Part shown: one piece after another, positions 36,221 through 44,809 of the stretch
Numbering within the stretch: the stretch's first letter is position 1
Layout of the letters: each line of letters begins with the position of its first letter
NCBI RefSeq assembly: GCF_016461785.1
Contig: NZ_JAEMUH010000002.1
Location: forward strand, 186,001 to 250,000
From: Marinomonas ostreistagni
Lineage (GTDB): Bacteria > Pseudomonadota > Gammaproteobacteria > Pseudomonadales > Marinomonadaceae
DNA: 64,000 nt
Reading direction: 5' to 3'
Translations under genes and position numbers: made by a program
Notes under the pieces: generated by a model
Seen by the model: the letters and a program-made list of their open reading frames with translations, nothing else
Database searches by the model: none
Told to the model about the DNA's origin: nothing

Positions 36221-37228
36221 TTAAACTTTTAGACGGCTGAAGACACGGCGAGTGTTGTTCTCGAAGATGTCTTGCTTCTGTTCAGCGGTTAGCACAGTGT
36301 TGTTATCGATGTAACGTTTCGTGTCATCAAAGTAATGACCTGTTTCTGGGTCGATACCACGTACTGCACCAATCATTTCCGATGCAAACAAGATGTTCTT
36401 AGTCGGGATAATATCTAACAGCAAATCAATACCACGTTGATGATAAACACACGTATCGAAGTAAATGTTATTCAATACACGCTCTTCTAGGTCAAATCCT
36501 TTGTCTAATGCTAGACCACGGAAACGCCCCCAGTGATAAGGCACTGCGCCGCCACCATGAGGGATGATGATTTTCAAATCTGGGAAGTCTTTGAATACAT
36601 CAGACATCATGAGCTGTTGGAAACCAGTCGTGTCTGCACCGAGGTAGTGAGAGCCAGTCGTATCGAAACAAGAGTTACAAGCTGCCGATACGTGAATCAT
36701 CGCTGGGATGTCGTATTCACACATCTTTTCATAAATTGGGTAGAAAGAGCGGTCAGATAGACGAGCACCATCCCAATGACCACCAGACGGGTCAGGGTTT
36801 AGGTTAATACCAATAAAGCCCATTTCTTCAACTGTACGGATGATTTCAGGAACAGATTTCGCAGGATCCACGCCTGGAGACTGAGGCAACTGAGCTACTG
36901 GGACAAAGTTCTCTGGAAAAAGGTCACACACACGACGAATCAAATCATTCTGGTGTTCAGTCCAGTATTGGCTGGTGTATTCATTACCAACATGATGTCC
37001 CATCCAGCTTGCACGTGGAGAGAAAATCGTTAAGTCCGTGCCACGCTCCTGTTGCAAGCGTAGTTGGTTATTAATGATACTTTCACGGATCTCATCATCA
37101 GTAACGTGGATAGTTCCTTTTTCACCCTTAGCAAGCGGGTCTTGTGCTACCAGTGCTTTTTGCTTATCACGGTACTCACCTACTGCAGGTGGTGTAGTTG
37201 TATAGTGACCATGGCAATCTATAATCAT
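36221..37228 (-). CDS. ligJ: 4-oxalomesaconate hydratase (amidohydrolase type)
   Basis: A 335-residue amidohydrolase-2 family protein of LigJ length. It hydrates the tautomerised oxalomesaconate to 4-carboxy-4-hydroxy-2-oxoadipate. The N-terminal metal motif IDCHGHYTT, the central GINLNPDPSGGHW, IIPHGGGAVPYHWGR and the C-terminal ILFASEMIGAVRG segments are typical. It is the first gene of the minus-strand lig operon and is divergent from the TctC-type gene across a 554-base regulatory gap. Confidence 0.93.
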   Translation of the reverse strand: MIIDCHGHYTTTPPAVGEYRDKQKALVAQDPLAKGEKGTIHVTDDEIRESIINNQLRLQQERGTDLTIFSPRASWMGHHVGNEYTSQYWTEHQNDLIRRVCDLFPENFVPVAQLPQSPGVDPAKSVPEIIRTVEEMGFIGINLNPDPSGGHWDGARLSDRSFYPIYEKMCEYDIPAMIHVSAACNSCFDTTGSHYLGADTTGFQQLMMSDVFKDFPDLKIIIPHGGGAVPYHWGRFRGLALDKGFDLEERVLNNIYFDTCVYHQRGIDLLLDIIPTKNILFASEMIGAVRGIDPETGHYFDDTKRYIDNNTVLTAEQKQDIFENNTRRVFSRLKV

Positions 37229-37782
37229 GCTACTGCTCTCTTAACTGTTATCTATTTTTATTGGATGTTTTAGCGCTCGATAGACATCGTCCTTTAATGT
37301 ATTGAACCTTACCAATACCGAAACGCTATCTAATCTAAGAATATTAGTAGTCAGTCGCTTTTTGACCATTTCAATTTAAAGCCATACGTATTGCATTTTG
37401 AGATAGCTAAACATTCTCTTTTTTCAATATCGATTTATTTAATCAATAACATATTGATATCCAAGTAGATTGAGCCCTCCTAAAGGGCGTGAACGAGAAA
37501 TATATCTAATTGTTTTTATTGATTATTTTTTACAAAAAATCGGAATAATTTTTTTTGTATTCTTTTTTAGCATACTTAAGAGCCTAAAATTTCATTTCTA
37601 AAATGCTGAGTTTTGATTCATTTTTGAGGTGTTCAACAGTTTAAGACGAGAAACTCGAACGGCTTACCCTCTTAAACGAACTTTATGTCTATAGTAGATG
37701 TGAACGATATTTTCACTCAGCACAGATATATCGGCTAAAGACCAACTAAAAAGTCACAAAAATAATAGCGGAGACTATAAAA
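37229..37782. other. Divergent regulatory region between ligJ and tctC
   Basis: This 554-base gap is AT-rich and has no convincing coding frame. It should hold promoters and operators for the lig operon and for the tripartite transporter. It contains the 17-bp palindrome listed separately and a small GCCCT/AGGGC inverted repeat at 37474-37488. I see no clear riboswitch or small RNA signature. Confidence 0.65.
37442..37458. promoter_or_regulatory. Palindrome ATCAATA-N3-TATTGAT, candidate operator
   Basis: A perfect inverted repeat with 7-base arms and a 3-base spacer lies about 215 bases upstream of ligJ and 325 upstream of tctC. A related CAATA-N4-TATTG element occurs at 25588-25601, about 105 bases before ligC. 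Both would suit a shared LysR-type regulator, but the surrounding sequence is AT-rich, so chance is possible. Confidence 0.35.
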
Positions 37783-38775
37783 ATGAAAAAACGCTTTCTA
37801 ACTACTGTTGCAGGTATTGCTCTAATGTCAGGCGCAGCCTTTGCGGATTATCCTACTAAGGATATCCAAGGCATCATCCAATGGGGAGCGGGTGGTTCAA
37901 CTGACACAGTAATGCGCTCAATTTCTCCACACGTTGAAGAAGAGCTTGGAAGTGACATCATCCTGACTAACAAAACAGGTGGTGTAGGTGCCATTGCATT
38001 AAAATATGTTAATGCTAAAAAAGCAGATGGTTACACCCTTCTTATGGGGGCTGAAAACCCACAAATGTATAAAGTGCTAGGTTTATCTGATACTGACTAC
38101 AACGACATGGTTGCGATCAATATCCTTGCACGTGGCACGCCAATTTTCGTAGCTCAGAAAGACGCACCTTACAACAACATGCAAGAACTTATTGACTACG
38201 CTAAAGCCAATCCAGGTAAAGTTAAGTTTGGTTCTACTGGTAAAGGTGGTTTGACTTCTATTGTTATGGCCATGCTAGAGTCACAAGTTGATTTAGATTA
38301 CACCAGCATTCCTTACAACGGTGACGGCCCTGCCCTTACAGCACTTCAAGGCGGCGCTATTGATGTAATGCCTTCTGTATTGGGCGCTACTGTAGAGCAC
38401 TTGAAAGCCGGCCGTATGAAAGCGCTAGGCGTAGTTGATGTCGAAAAAAGCAAACTACTTCCAGGCGTTGCTCCAATCACTGACACCTTGCCAGGTATGA
38501 AATCTTACCTTCCTTGGGGACCTTTCTTTGGTGTATTCGTGAAAAAAGGCACTCCTGAAGAAGCAGTTGAAAAACTTCAAGCAGCCTTCCATAAAGCTGC
38601 ATTCAGCCCTGACTTCATTGATCTAATGGAAAAACGCGGTTTCACAATTCTTAATGTAAGCGGTGAAGAAGCAGATATGTTCTTAAGTGGCTACCGATCT
38701 ACTTCTTCTTGGTTAGTGCACGAAGCTGGTTTCAGCAAGCGTTCACCTGAAGAATTCAATATTCCAAAACCATAA
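37783..38775 (+). CDS. Tripartite tricarboxylate transporter solute-binding protein (TctC/BugE family)
   Basis: A 330-residue periplasmic binding protein with a signal peptide ending in GAAFADYPT. The mature start KDIQGIIQWGAGGSTDTVMR and the central VKFGSTGKGGLTS and YNGDGPALTALQGG segments are Bug/TctC features for carboxylate ligands. It works with the TctB and TctA proteins encoded next to it. Its position opposite the lig operon suggests an aromatic or related acid (for example protocatechuate, shikimate or quinate) as substrate; this is inferred from context. Confidence 0.92.
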   Translation: MKKRFLTTVAGIALMSGAAFADYPTKDIQGIIQWGAGGSTDTVMRSISPHVEEELGSDIILTNKTGGVGAIALKYVNAKKADGYTLLMGAENPQMYKVLGLSDTDYNDMVAINILARGTPIFVAQKDAPYNNMQELIDYAKANPGKVKFGSTGKGGLTSIVMAMLESQVDLDYTSIPYNGDGPALTALQGGAIDVMPSVLGATVEHLKAGRMKALGVVDVEKSKLLPGVAPITDTLPGMKSYLPWGPFFGVFVKKGTPEEAVEKLQAAFHKAAFSPDFIDLMEKRGFTILNVSGEEADMFLSGYRSTSSWLVHEAGFSKRSPEEFNIPKP

Positions 38776-38843
38776 CAGCGTTTCGACGAGGGCGGGTGCT
38801 CAGAGCACTCTGCCCTTATGCTTTGTCTTTTTGAGGAGTTATC

Positions 38844-39350
38844 ATGCCTCGCACTGTCTATCGTCGCCCAGGTGAAAGAGTATTTTGCTTTTTACTGGTC
38901 GTTTTCAGCGTGTATCTTTTTTGGCAAGCCTACGGCATCTCGGGCTTCAGTGAACTTAGTTCACCCGGTGCATTCCCATTGGCCACATCTGCAACCATGT
39001 TGCTTGCTGCCTGTGTCGTATTCGTGAATACATTAAAATTGCCTGAGGCTGAAGGCGTTCGCTTCTTCTACCACTGTTTCCCACCCATCGTTGGGATCGT
39101 GATGGCATTGATTCTAATTTTTGCAATCATGCTTGAGAGTCTTGGGTTTATTCTTTCGAGTTTCTTCTTTTTATTTGTTGGAATTCAATTCCTTTATCAG
39201 AAAAGCGTGCTAACAACCCTGAGCATTACCGTGTTGTCTCTCGTTGTGGTGTACATTATTTTCCGATTAGTTTTCCAAGTGGTTTTACCAGAGGGTATCG
39301 TACCTGAACGTGAAATCCTTGCTGCCATTGAACAATTCTGGAGGGGCTAA
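38844..39350 (+). CDS. Tripartite tricarboxylate transporter small membrane subunit (TctB family)
   Basis: A 168-residue membrane protein with four predicted transmembrane segments, the usual TctB layout, and the GFSELSSPGAFPL motif near the first loop. The ribosome-binding site GAGGAG is strong. It is 68 bases after the binding-protein gene and 3 bases before tctA, consistent with a lower-copy membrane pair following an abundant binding protein. Confidence 0.9.
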   Translation: MPRTVYRRPGERVFCFLLVVFSVYLFWQAYGISGFSELSSPGAFPLATSATMLLAACVVFVNTLKLPEAEGVRFFYHCFPPIVGIVMALILIFAIMLESLGFILSSFFFLFVGIQFLYQKSVLTTLSITVLSLVVVYIIFRLVFQVVLPEGIVPEREILAAIEQFWRG

Positions 39351-39353
39351 TAA

Positions 39354-40865
39354 ATGGACGCTTTTTCTTATTTTGCCATTTCTTGGCTGTCGCCAGAGTT
39401 ATTAGGGCTTACTGCTCTTGGTACGTTTTTAGGCATTTACGTCGGTGCTATTCCTGGATTATCCGTCACTATGGCGGTTTCCATTTTGATTTCTTTTACC
39501 TTTTCATGGGACGTTAACTACGCATTATGTCTAATGGTAGGCGTATTCATGGGCGGGGTTTATGGTGGTTCTCGAACAGCAATCTTGCTGAATATTCCTG
39601 GGGCGCCATCCGCTATTGCGACCGCACTGGATGGCTATCCACTAGCGAAGAAAGGTTTAGCAGGCGAAGCCATCGGGCTATCAACCATTATGTCTGTGGT
39701 TGGTGGTTTTGTCGGCATCTTCGTTCTTTCTATCGCAGCACCTAGCATCAGCGAATTCGCGCTGACATTCCAACCTCGTGATTATATGATGTTAGGCGTA
39801 TTAGGCATTATGCTGGTTGGCTCACTATCAGGCGGCAGTCTCGCCAAGGGTATCTTTGCTGGTGCTTTTGGTCTTCTAATTGGTACCGTTGGTTTAGACC
39901 CAATGACAGCTGAAGAGCGTTTTACCTTTGGTATCGTAGAGCTATGGGATGGCATCAACCCTGTTGCAGTAATGATCGGTTTATTTGGTATCTCCGAAGC
40001 ACTTCATCAACTGCACCATATGAACAAAGCGGTAGTGAAGCAAAAAATCACACGCATCATTCCTAAATGGATGGACGTCAAAAAATACCTACCATTGAGC
40101 CTGCAGTCATCGTTCATTGGCGTCATCGTAGGGGCTTTACCTGGAACAGGTGGCGACATTGCTGCATTAATGGCCTATGACCATGCTAAGCGCATTACCA
40201 AAAAGCCTGAAGTTGAGTTCGGGAAAGGCGCGAAAGAAGGCTTAATTGCTCCTGAAGCTGCAAACAATGCGGCGGTAGGTGGGGCTTACATTCCTATGTT
40301 AACGCTAGGTATTCCCGGCGATGCCGTCACTGCAGTATTCATTGGGGCACTCTTCATTCACGGCTTAAACCCTGGACCACTTTTGATGGTCGAGCAGCCG
40401 CATATGTTCTGGTTTACCGTGGGCAACCTTACTCTTGCCAATATTTTTGTCCTGATCTTTGGCTTAACTGGCATCAAACTATTCTCGAAAATCGTTGAAT
40501 GCCCTAAAGGGATCCTAATTCCACTGATCTTCTTATTATCAGTAGTGGGTGCTTACGCCATTAATAATTCGGTTATTGATATTTGGTGGATGCTTGCATT
40601 TGGTGTATTCGGCTACTTCATGCGTCAATATGGCTTCCCCGTGGGACCTGTTATTTTAGGCGTTATCTTGAGTAGTTTGACGGATGAGAACTGGCGTCGC
40701 GCCATCCTATCAGAACGTGGCAGTCTAGTTGATTTGTTTAGCAACTTGCTCACTAGCCCATTATCTGTCGTGCTTCTTTTTACCATAATTTTCATTTTAT
40801 TCTCACAGAGCCCTATCTGGACTCGATGGATAAAACCAAAATTATTGCGCTCCAAAGCGAACTAG
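39354..40865 (+). CDS. Tripartite tricarboxylate transporter large membrane subunit (TctA family)
   Basis: A 503-residue channel subunit with about 11-12 membrane segments. The YVGAIPGLSVTMAVSIL repeat near residue 30 and its second copy IVGALPGTGGDIAALMAY near residue 255 are the paired TctA signatures, and GGVYGGSRTAILLNIPGAP is also typical. It completes the TctCBA transporter and is followed by a terminator. Confidence 0.93.
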   Translation: MDAFSYFAISWLSPELLGLTALGTFLGIYVGAIPGLSVTMAVSILISFTFSWDVNYALCLMVGVFMGGVYGGSRTAILLNIPGAPSAIATALDGYPLAKKGLAGEAIGLSTIMSVVGGFVGIFVLSIAAPSISEFALTFQPRDYMMLGVLGIMLVGSLSGGSLAKGIFAGAFGLLIGTVGLDPMTAEERFTFGIVELWDGINPVAVMIGLFGISEALHQLHHMNKAVVKQKITRIIPKWMDVKKYLPLSLQSSFIGVIVGALPGTGGDIAALMAYDHAKRITKKPEVEFGKGAKEGLIAPEAANNAAVGGAYIPMLTLGIPGDAVTAVFIGALFIHGLNPGPLLMVEQPHMFWFTVGNLTLANIFVLIFGLTGIKLFSKIVECPKGILIPLIFLLSVVGAYAINNSVIDIWWMLAFGVFGYFMRQYGFPVGPVILGVILSSLTDENWRRAILSERGSLVDLFSNLLTSPLSVVLLFTIIFILFSQSPIWTRWIKPKLLRSKAN

Positions 40866-40881
40866 TTGAGTTCGTCATTAC

Positions 40882-40909
40882 AATGCCGGCCTTGCGCCGG
40901 CATTTTTTT
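40882..40909 (+). terminator. Rho-independent terminator of the tct operon
   Basis: AATGCCGGC and GCCGGCATT form a perfect 9-bp stem with a five-base loop followed by T7, 16 bases after the tctA stop. Confidence 0.95.
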
Positions 40910-41031
40910 CTTAAAAACGCCTCACCTAGCGCCATTCAAAGCCCCAATAAATGCATAATTTTTAGAAGCTTACCCTTGCACAAATCATCATGTTGAAAGC
41001 GCGTTTTTTCATTGCTTGACCAGCGAATCAA

Positions 41032-41070
41032 CTATAGTGTTATAAAGATACATTAAACCACTATAAAGAT
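41032..41070. promoter_or_regulatory. Repeat-rich promoter/operator region before the VOC-like gene
   Basis: CTATAGTG (41032-41039) and CACTATA (41059-41065) form an inverted repeat, and TATAAAGAT occurs twice (41041-41049 and 41062-41070), exactly 21 bases apart. A TTGACC box lies at 41016-41021. The layout suggests a regulated promoter with protein sites on one DNA face, 20-60 bases before the start codon. Confidence 0.45.
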
Positions 41071-41091
41071 GACATTTTTGGGGTCAAAGAT

Positions 41092-41820
41092 ATGACTGCT
41101 CACACTCTTGATAAAAAGCCTTCTGTACTCGGTTTAGAGTTTATTGAGATCGTGGCTCAAGATATAGACAACGTCCGCGCTTATCTTAATCAGCTTGGAT
41201 TTACGTTAACATCAAAACATCGCAGAAAGCAGGTTTACCTATTCCAACAAGGACAAACCAAAATTATTGTCAATGCATCAGACGATCTCACTGCGGAAGC
41301 TTATTTTAATGAACTCGGTATTTCTGTATACGCTATTGCCCTACGCTGCTATCAAGCAGCTGATGTCTACCATAACGCAATTGAGTTAGGTGGTTGGGAT
41401 AAGTCAAACCACTCTGGTCCAATGGAAATCAATATTCCGGGTATAGAGGGTGTGGGCGGAACCTCTTTATACTTTATCGATCAACCACGTGAAAACCTCA
41501 GTGTTTACGATATCGATTTCATTGAGCTAGATGAGCAAACCGAAAATACAAAAGCCATTGAGCGCTTTACGGCAGTAAACTTTACCGTTGAAAAGCAAAG
41601 AGCCCAAGCGTTAACCATATGGTTACAAAGACTGCTAGATCTCAAAGAAGGCTCTTCAACAGTCGAGTTGCCCGATGGCTTCCAAATTCGTTTTACAGAA
41701 GACGCAGACGATAATGAGCATTGTGATTTTATCAATTCATTACATGTACAGCTCGTAGCAAGCTGCCAACTGGACCGACTGCCACGCTTGCAAAACTCGG
41801 CATTCGAGATTAGGGGTTAG
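41092..41820 (+). CDS. HPPD/VOC-like protein related to the C-terminal half of QuiC
   Basis: A 242-residue protein with no exact family name. Residues about 15-150 match, segment by segment, the first VOC half of the QuiC C-terminal domain (QuiC about 290-430): FIEIVAQDIDN, GISVYAIALRC, NIPGIEGVGGTSLYFID and YDIDFIEL have clear counterparts. The following part (156-240) is where the metal-binding VOC module should be, but the first metal histidine (QuiC H438) is replaced (IERFTAV) and the rest is short, so dioxygenase chemistry is unlikely. It is followed after 3 bases by the TIM-barrel gene, giving QuiC's two domains as separate genes in swapped order. Function unknown. Confidence 0.75.
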   Translation: MTAHTLDKKPSVLGLEFIEIVAQDIDNVRAYLNQLGFTLTSKHRRKQVYLFQQGQTKIIVNASDDLTAEAYFNELGISVYAIALRCYQAADVYHNAIELGGWDKSNHSGPMEINIPGIEGVGGTSLYFIDQPRENLSVYDIDFIELDEQTENTKAIERFTAVNFTVEKQRAQALTIWLQRLLDLKEGSSTVELPDGFQIRFTEDADDNEHCDFINSLHVQLVASCQLDRLPRLQNSAFEIRG

Positions 41821-41823
41821 GCC

Positions 41824-42630
41824 ATGAGCATTTCAATTTCTGCAAACTTGTTCAATGGTAATTTAGAGCACATATTTACGCTATTCACGGAATATGGCAT
41901 TACGCATGTCGACTTAACCCATACAGATGTTAAAGCAGACGCAAGAAGTTTGGAAAACCTAGTCGACCTATCAAGCCGTTACCAAATTACCTTTAACAGC
42001 GCCTCAGGCCTTAGAGAGTATGGTGGCAACACAAATCATATTCATGAATATGATACCGAAATGGCACGTACGTATATACGCGCTGCGAAACGTCTTAACT
42101 GTCAAATCTTAGTCGTCACAGCACCAACCATCCGCTCCAAAGACATTGACCACCAAAAAATCATCAATGATTTACGCATACTTGCCAATATGGCCCTACC
42201 ATACAACATTCAGGTGGCTTTGAAAGTATTACCTTGGTCCCCTTATATTGGTAGTTATGAAATTGCACAAGAGATTATTACGGCAGTAGATAGCCCGAAT
42301 TTTGGGTTAGTTCTGGATACCTTTCTCTTTATTTGTAATGCTGAAAATATCGAGATTCTAGACCAACTACCGATCGACAAGATTTTTAATGTGCAATGTT
42401 CAGACTTAGCCGTTACTTTGATTGACTCATTAGAAGAATTAATTGATGCGGATCGTAGTAAGCGACTAATACCAGGTGATGGATATTTTCATGCGGATAT
42501 CAAGCAAATTTGTAAGACTCTAACTACTAAAGGCTATCGATCCCATTTTAGTATTTATGCCAATGGCTCAATGTACCAAGCGATATCTCATGAGAAACTG
42601 CTCGATAAATTATGCTCAATTTCGCTGTAA
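41824..42630 (+). CDS. Sugar-phosphate-isomerase-like TIM barrel protein related to the N-terminal half of QuiC
   Basis: A 268-residue TIM-barrel protein of the xylose-isomerase-like superfamily. It aligns nearly without gaps to QuiC residues 1-275: VLDTF with D165 at the same number, and NVQCSD with the glutamine ligand (Q191). Two of four metal ligands are replaced: K134 stands in place of QuiC E134 (VALKVLPW versus GYEALAW), and QuiC E241 corresponds to a hydrophobic residue near I244. H168 of QuiC is L168. This argues against 3-dehydroshikimate dehydratase activity. It shares an operon with the VOC-like gene. Function unknown; a sensor, scaffold or new enzyme are all open. Confidence 0.75.
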   Translation: MSISISANLFNGNLEHIFTLFTEYGITHVDLTHTDVKADARSLENLVDLSSRYQITFNSASGLREYGGNTNHIHEYDTEMARTYIRAAKRLNCQILVVTAPTIRSKDIDHQKIINDLRILANMALPYNIQVALKVLPWSPYIGSYEIAQEIITAVDSPNFGLVLDTFLFICNAENIEILDQLPIDKIFNVQCSDLAVTLIDSLEELIDADRSKRLIPGDGYFHADIKQICKTLTTKGYRSHFSIYANGSMYQAISHEKLLDKLCSISL

Positions 42631-42658
42631 GACTAATTTAGCCACCGATATCTAGAGA

Positions 42659-43045
42659 TTAAGTGTTAAGCACCCCCTCTATTTTACTTGACCATGCTTC
42701 CATCGCTTCATCTCTATTTAGGCGTATATGGTGGCATCTCAGTTGACTGATCCCTGCTAAGATCGATTCAGGGATCATTGTTGAATCATCAAAATCTATG
42801 ATCAATTTCACGTCATTGCGAATGATTAAAGCTTCAAGATCGCTTGGATAGCGCACTGTCGAGCCCAGCATTATTGTCCGATTACTCCAAGGCTCATCAT
42901 CGATAAAAGCGATGATTTTTATATTGCTTTCTGAAATCAAATGCTGGGCAAGGTGGTAACAATGTGTATCAATACCAACGACAATGATATTGTTTGGTGA
43001 ATTTTTTGAGCAACTTATTATGTTATTAAGCCATTTTAGAAACAT
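42659..43045 (-). CDS. Small Rossmann-like protein, last gene of the B12 uptake operon
   Basis: A 128-residue protein I cannot assign to a named family. After a short N-terminus it has NIIVVGIDTHCYHLAQHL, then IKIIAFIDDEPWSNR, then a VRYPSDLEALIIRNDVKLIIDF stretch. This beta-alpha-beta order resembles the nucleotide- or CoA-binding domain at the N-terminus of polysaccharide-biosynthesis epimerases and glycosyltransferases (PF13727-like), but the glycine motif is degenerate and no catalytic domain follows. It starts 18 bases after btuD with GGGG as ribosome-binding site, so it belongs to the same transcript. Function unknown. Confidence 0.7.
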   Translation of the reverse strand: MFLKWLNNIISCSKNSPNNIIVVGIDTHCYHLAQHLISESNIKIIAFIDDEPWSNRTIMLGSTVRYPSDLEALIIRNDVKLIIDFDDSTMIPESILAGISQLRCHHIRLNRDEAMEAWSSKIEGVLNT

Positions 43046-43063
43046 TCGCTACCCCATAAATGC

Positions 43064-43831
43064 CTAATTCGAAGGCATAAAAACTGTCTGCCCATCTATC
43101 TCTCCTTGAACCAATTTCTGTTGGTATAGAGGTTCTAAGTTCTCCAGCGTTAGAAGTTGTTGAGCCTGTCCTGCCAATATTGATCGATCTGGATACATTA
43201 ACATCACATGTGAACACCATCTTGCAGCAAGGTTTAGATCATGCAGAGACATAATCATCACCCCACCTTTTTTAGCTTGCTGCGATAAGAGCGACATGAC
43301 TTCTACTTGATGATGTAAGTCTAAGTGGTTTGTTGGCTCATCTACCAGCCAAATATCAGGCGCTTGGGCATATAACGCAGCAATCGCTGTTCTTTGTCGC
43401 TCTCCACCTGATAATTGATGAAGCGAACGGGTTGATAAGGATTGCAGCGATAATGCCTCCAAAGCGGCCGTAGTTAGCTCTTGATCACGTCGAGAATCAT
43501 TTTTCCAGTTTGAAGCACTATAAGGAAAACGACCTAATAAAACTGTTTCCATAACCGTAGCCGGCAGTCCATCTTGGTGCTCTTGAAACAATACACCCAC
43601 TTTCTGCGCAAGCGACAAGCGATGAATGTCTTGAAGTCGTATTTGATCGATATAGATGTTGCCAGAACACCACTTCCTAAGGTTCGCTAAGGTATGCAGA
43701 AGCGTCGTTTTACCAACTCCGTTTGGCCCCAAAAGCCCCCACACTTCTCCTGACTTCATTTCAAAAGACATGGGCAAAGGTGAGCAATTCGGAAGATCTA
43801 AAACCACAGAGCGAGCCGATAAAGTAGTCAC
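43064..43831 (-). CDS. btuD: Vitamin B12 ABC transporter ATP-binding protein
   Basis: A 255-residue ATPase of the iron-siderophore/B12 importer class. Walker A GPNGVGKTT, Q-loop region FQEHQDG, signature LSGGERQR, Walker B IWLVDEPTNHLD and the switch histidine in MSLHDLN are all intact. It starts with GTG overlapping the btuC stop by four bases. Its place behind a cobalamin riboswitch together with btuB, btuF and btuC decides for B12 rather than siderophore uptake. Confidence 0.9.
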   Translation of the reverse strand: MTTLSARSVVLDLPNCSPLPMSFEMKSGEVWGLLGPNGVGKTTLLHTLANLRKWCSGNIYIDQIRLQDIHRLSLAQKVGVLFQEHQDGLPATVMETVLLGRFPYSASNWKNDSRRDQELTTAALEALSLQSLSTRSLHQLSGGERQRTAIAALYAQAPDIWLVDEPTNHLDLHHQVEVMSLLSQQAKKGGVMIMSLHDLNLAARWCSHVMLMYPDRSILAGQAQQLLTLENLEPLYQQKLVQGEIDGQTVFMPSN

Positions 43832-44805
43832 ATGCGCCCCTTATTCAATAAGAATAGGAATGTTGGCACACCTATCAACGCCGTTATTACACCAACAGGC
43901 AATTGCTCTGGAGCAATAACAGTTCGCGCAATGGTATCTGCAAAGGTTACGAGACAACCACCCGAAAGCGCTGACGCGGGTAATATGAGCCGTTGGTCGT
44001 TGCCAAGTATTAGCCGCATCATATGAGGAATAACTAAGCCAACAAATCCCACACTGCCTGCCGTAGTCACAGCAATCGCAGTCATAAGGCTCGCCAATAT
44101 AAATACGAACCGCTCCAGAAATACCACATTAACGCCTAAAGCCGCCGCTTGTAATGGCCCTCTGGCTAAGACATTCAGGCTTTTAGCAAAAGGCATAACA
44201 AGCATACTGACCATAGCTAAAACCACCCAAGCCAACCAAGGCGAATGAGCATATGCAAGATCCCCCATTAGCCAAAATAGCATTCCCGGTATCTTTTGAG
44301 GCGGCGCTATGGCCAATATGAGAGTAATACATGCCCCCCACCCCGCAGCAATAACGACTCCCGTAAGTAATAGCCGCATAGGCGTAGTTTGACCAGAACG
44401 TTGCGATAAACCAAAAACCAATAAGCTTGATAGCGTCGCACCTAAAAAAGCAGCGCCAGATAAAATAATGCCTGAGGCTCCAACCAGTATGGCACCAAGA
44501 ACCATAACCGAAGCACCACCTGAAATCCCCAAAACATAAGGATCCGCTAAAGGATTGCGTAACAATATTTGCATCAAGGCGCCCGCCATTGATAACAAAG
44601 CGCCCGTTGCAAAGGCTGCGGCCACTCTTGGAATACGTAATTCCCATACAAGGGTTTGATACAATTGAGAACCTTGCGAACGTAAAGCAGAACTCACATC
44701 AGTAATAGAAAGGGAAACACTGCCCTGAGTAATTGAAAATAACAAAGTAGCACAAGACACAAATACCAAAAGGATCAATGGCATACTGGGGGACCGATGC
44801 AGCAT
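43828..44805 (-). CDS. btuC: Vitamin B12 ABC transporter permease
   Basis: About 325 residues, FecCD-family permease with about ten membrane segments. Landmarks are LRIPRVAAAFATGALLSMAG, GGASVMVLGA, and FVGLVIPHMMRL near the C-terminus (the coupling-helix region). I choose the ATG at 44805, which lies ten bases after GGAGG and five bases past the btuF stop, over an in-frame start at 44838 that would overlap btuF by 29 bases. Confidence 0.9.
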   Translation of the reverse strand: MLHRSPSMPLILLVFVSCATLLFSITQGSVSLSITDVSSALRSQGSQLYQTLVWELRIPRVAAAFATGALLSMAGALMQILLRNPLADPYVLGISGGASVMVLGAILVGASGIILSGAAFLGATLSSLLVFGLSQRSGQTTPMRLLLTGVVIAAGWGACITLILAIAPPQKIPGMLFWLMGDLAYAHSPWLAWVVLAMVSMLVMPFAKSLNVLARGPLQAAALGVNVVFLERFVFILASLMTAIAVTTAGSVGFVGLVIPHMMRLILGNDQRLILPASALSGGCLVTFADTIARTVIAPEQLPVGVITALIGVPTFLFLLNKGRM

Positions 44806-44809
44806 AACC

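Noticed and set aside
44183..44647. 154-codon minus-strand frame inside btuC
   Set aside because: It overlaps btuC completely in another frame; the high tyrosine/tryptophan/cysteine content is typical of a shadow frame.
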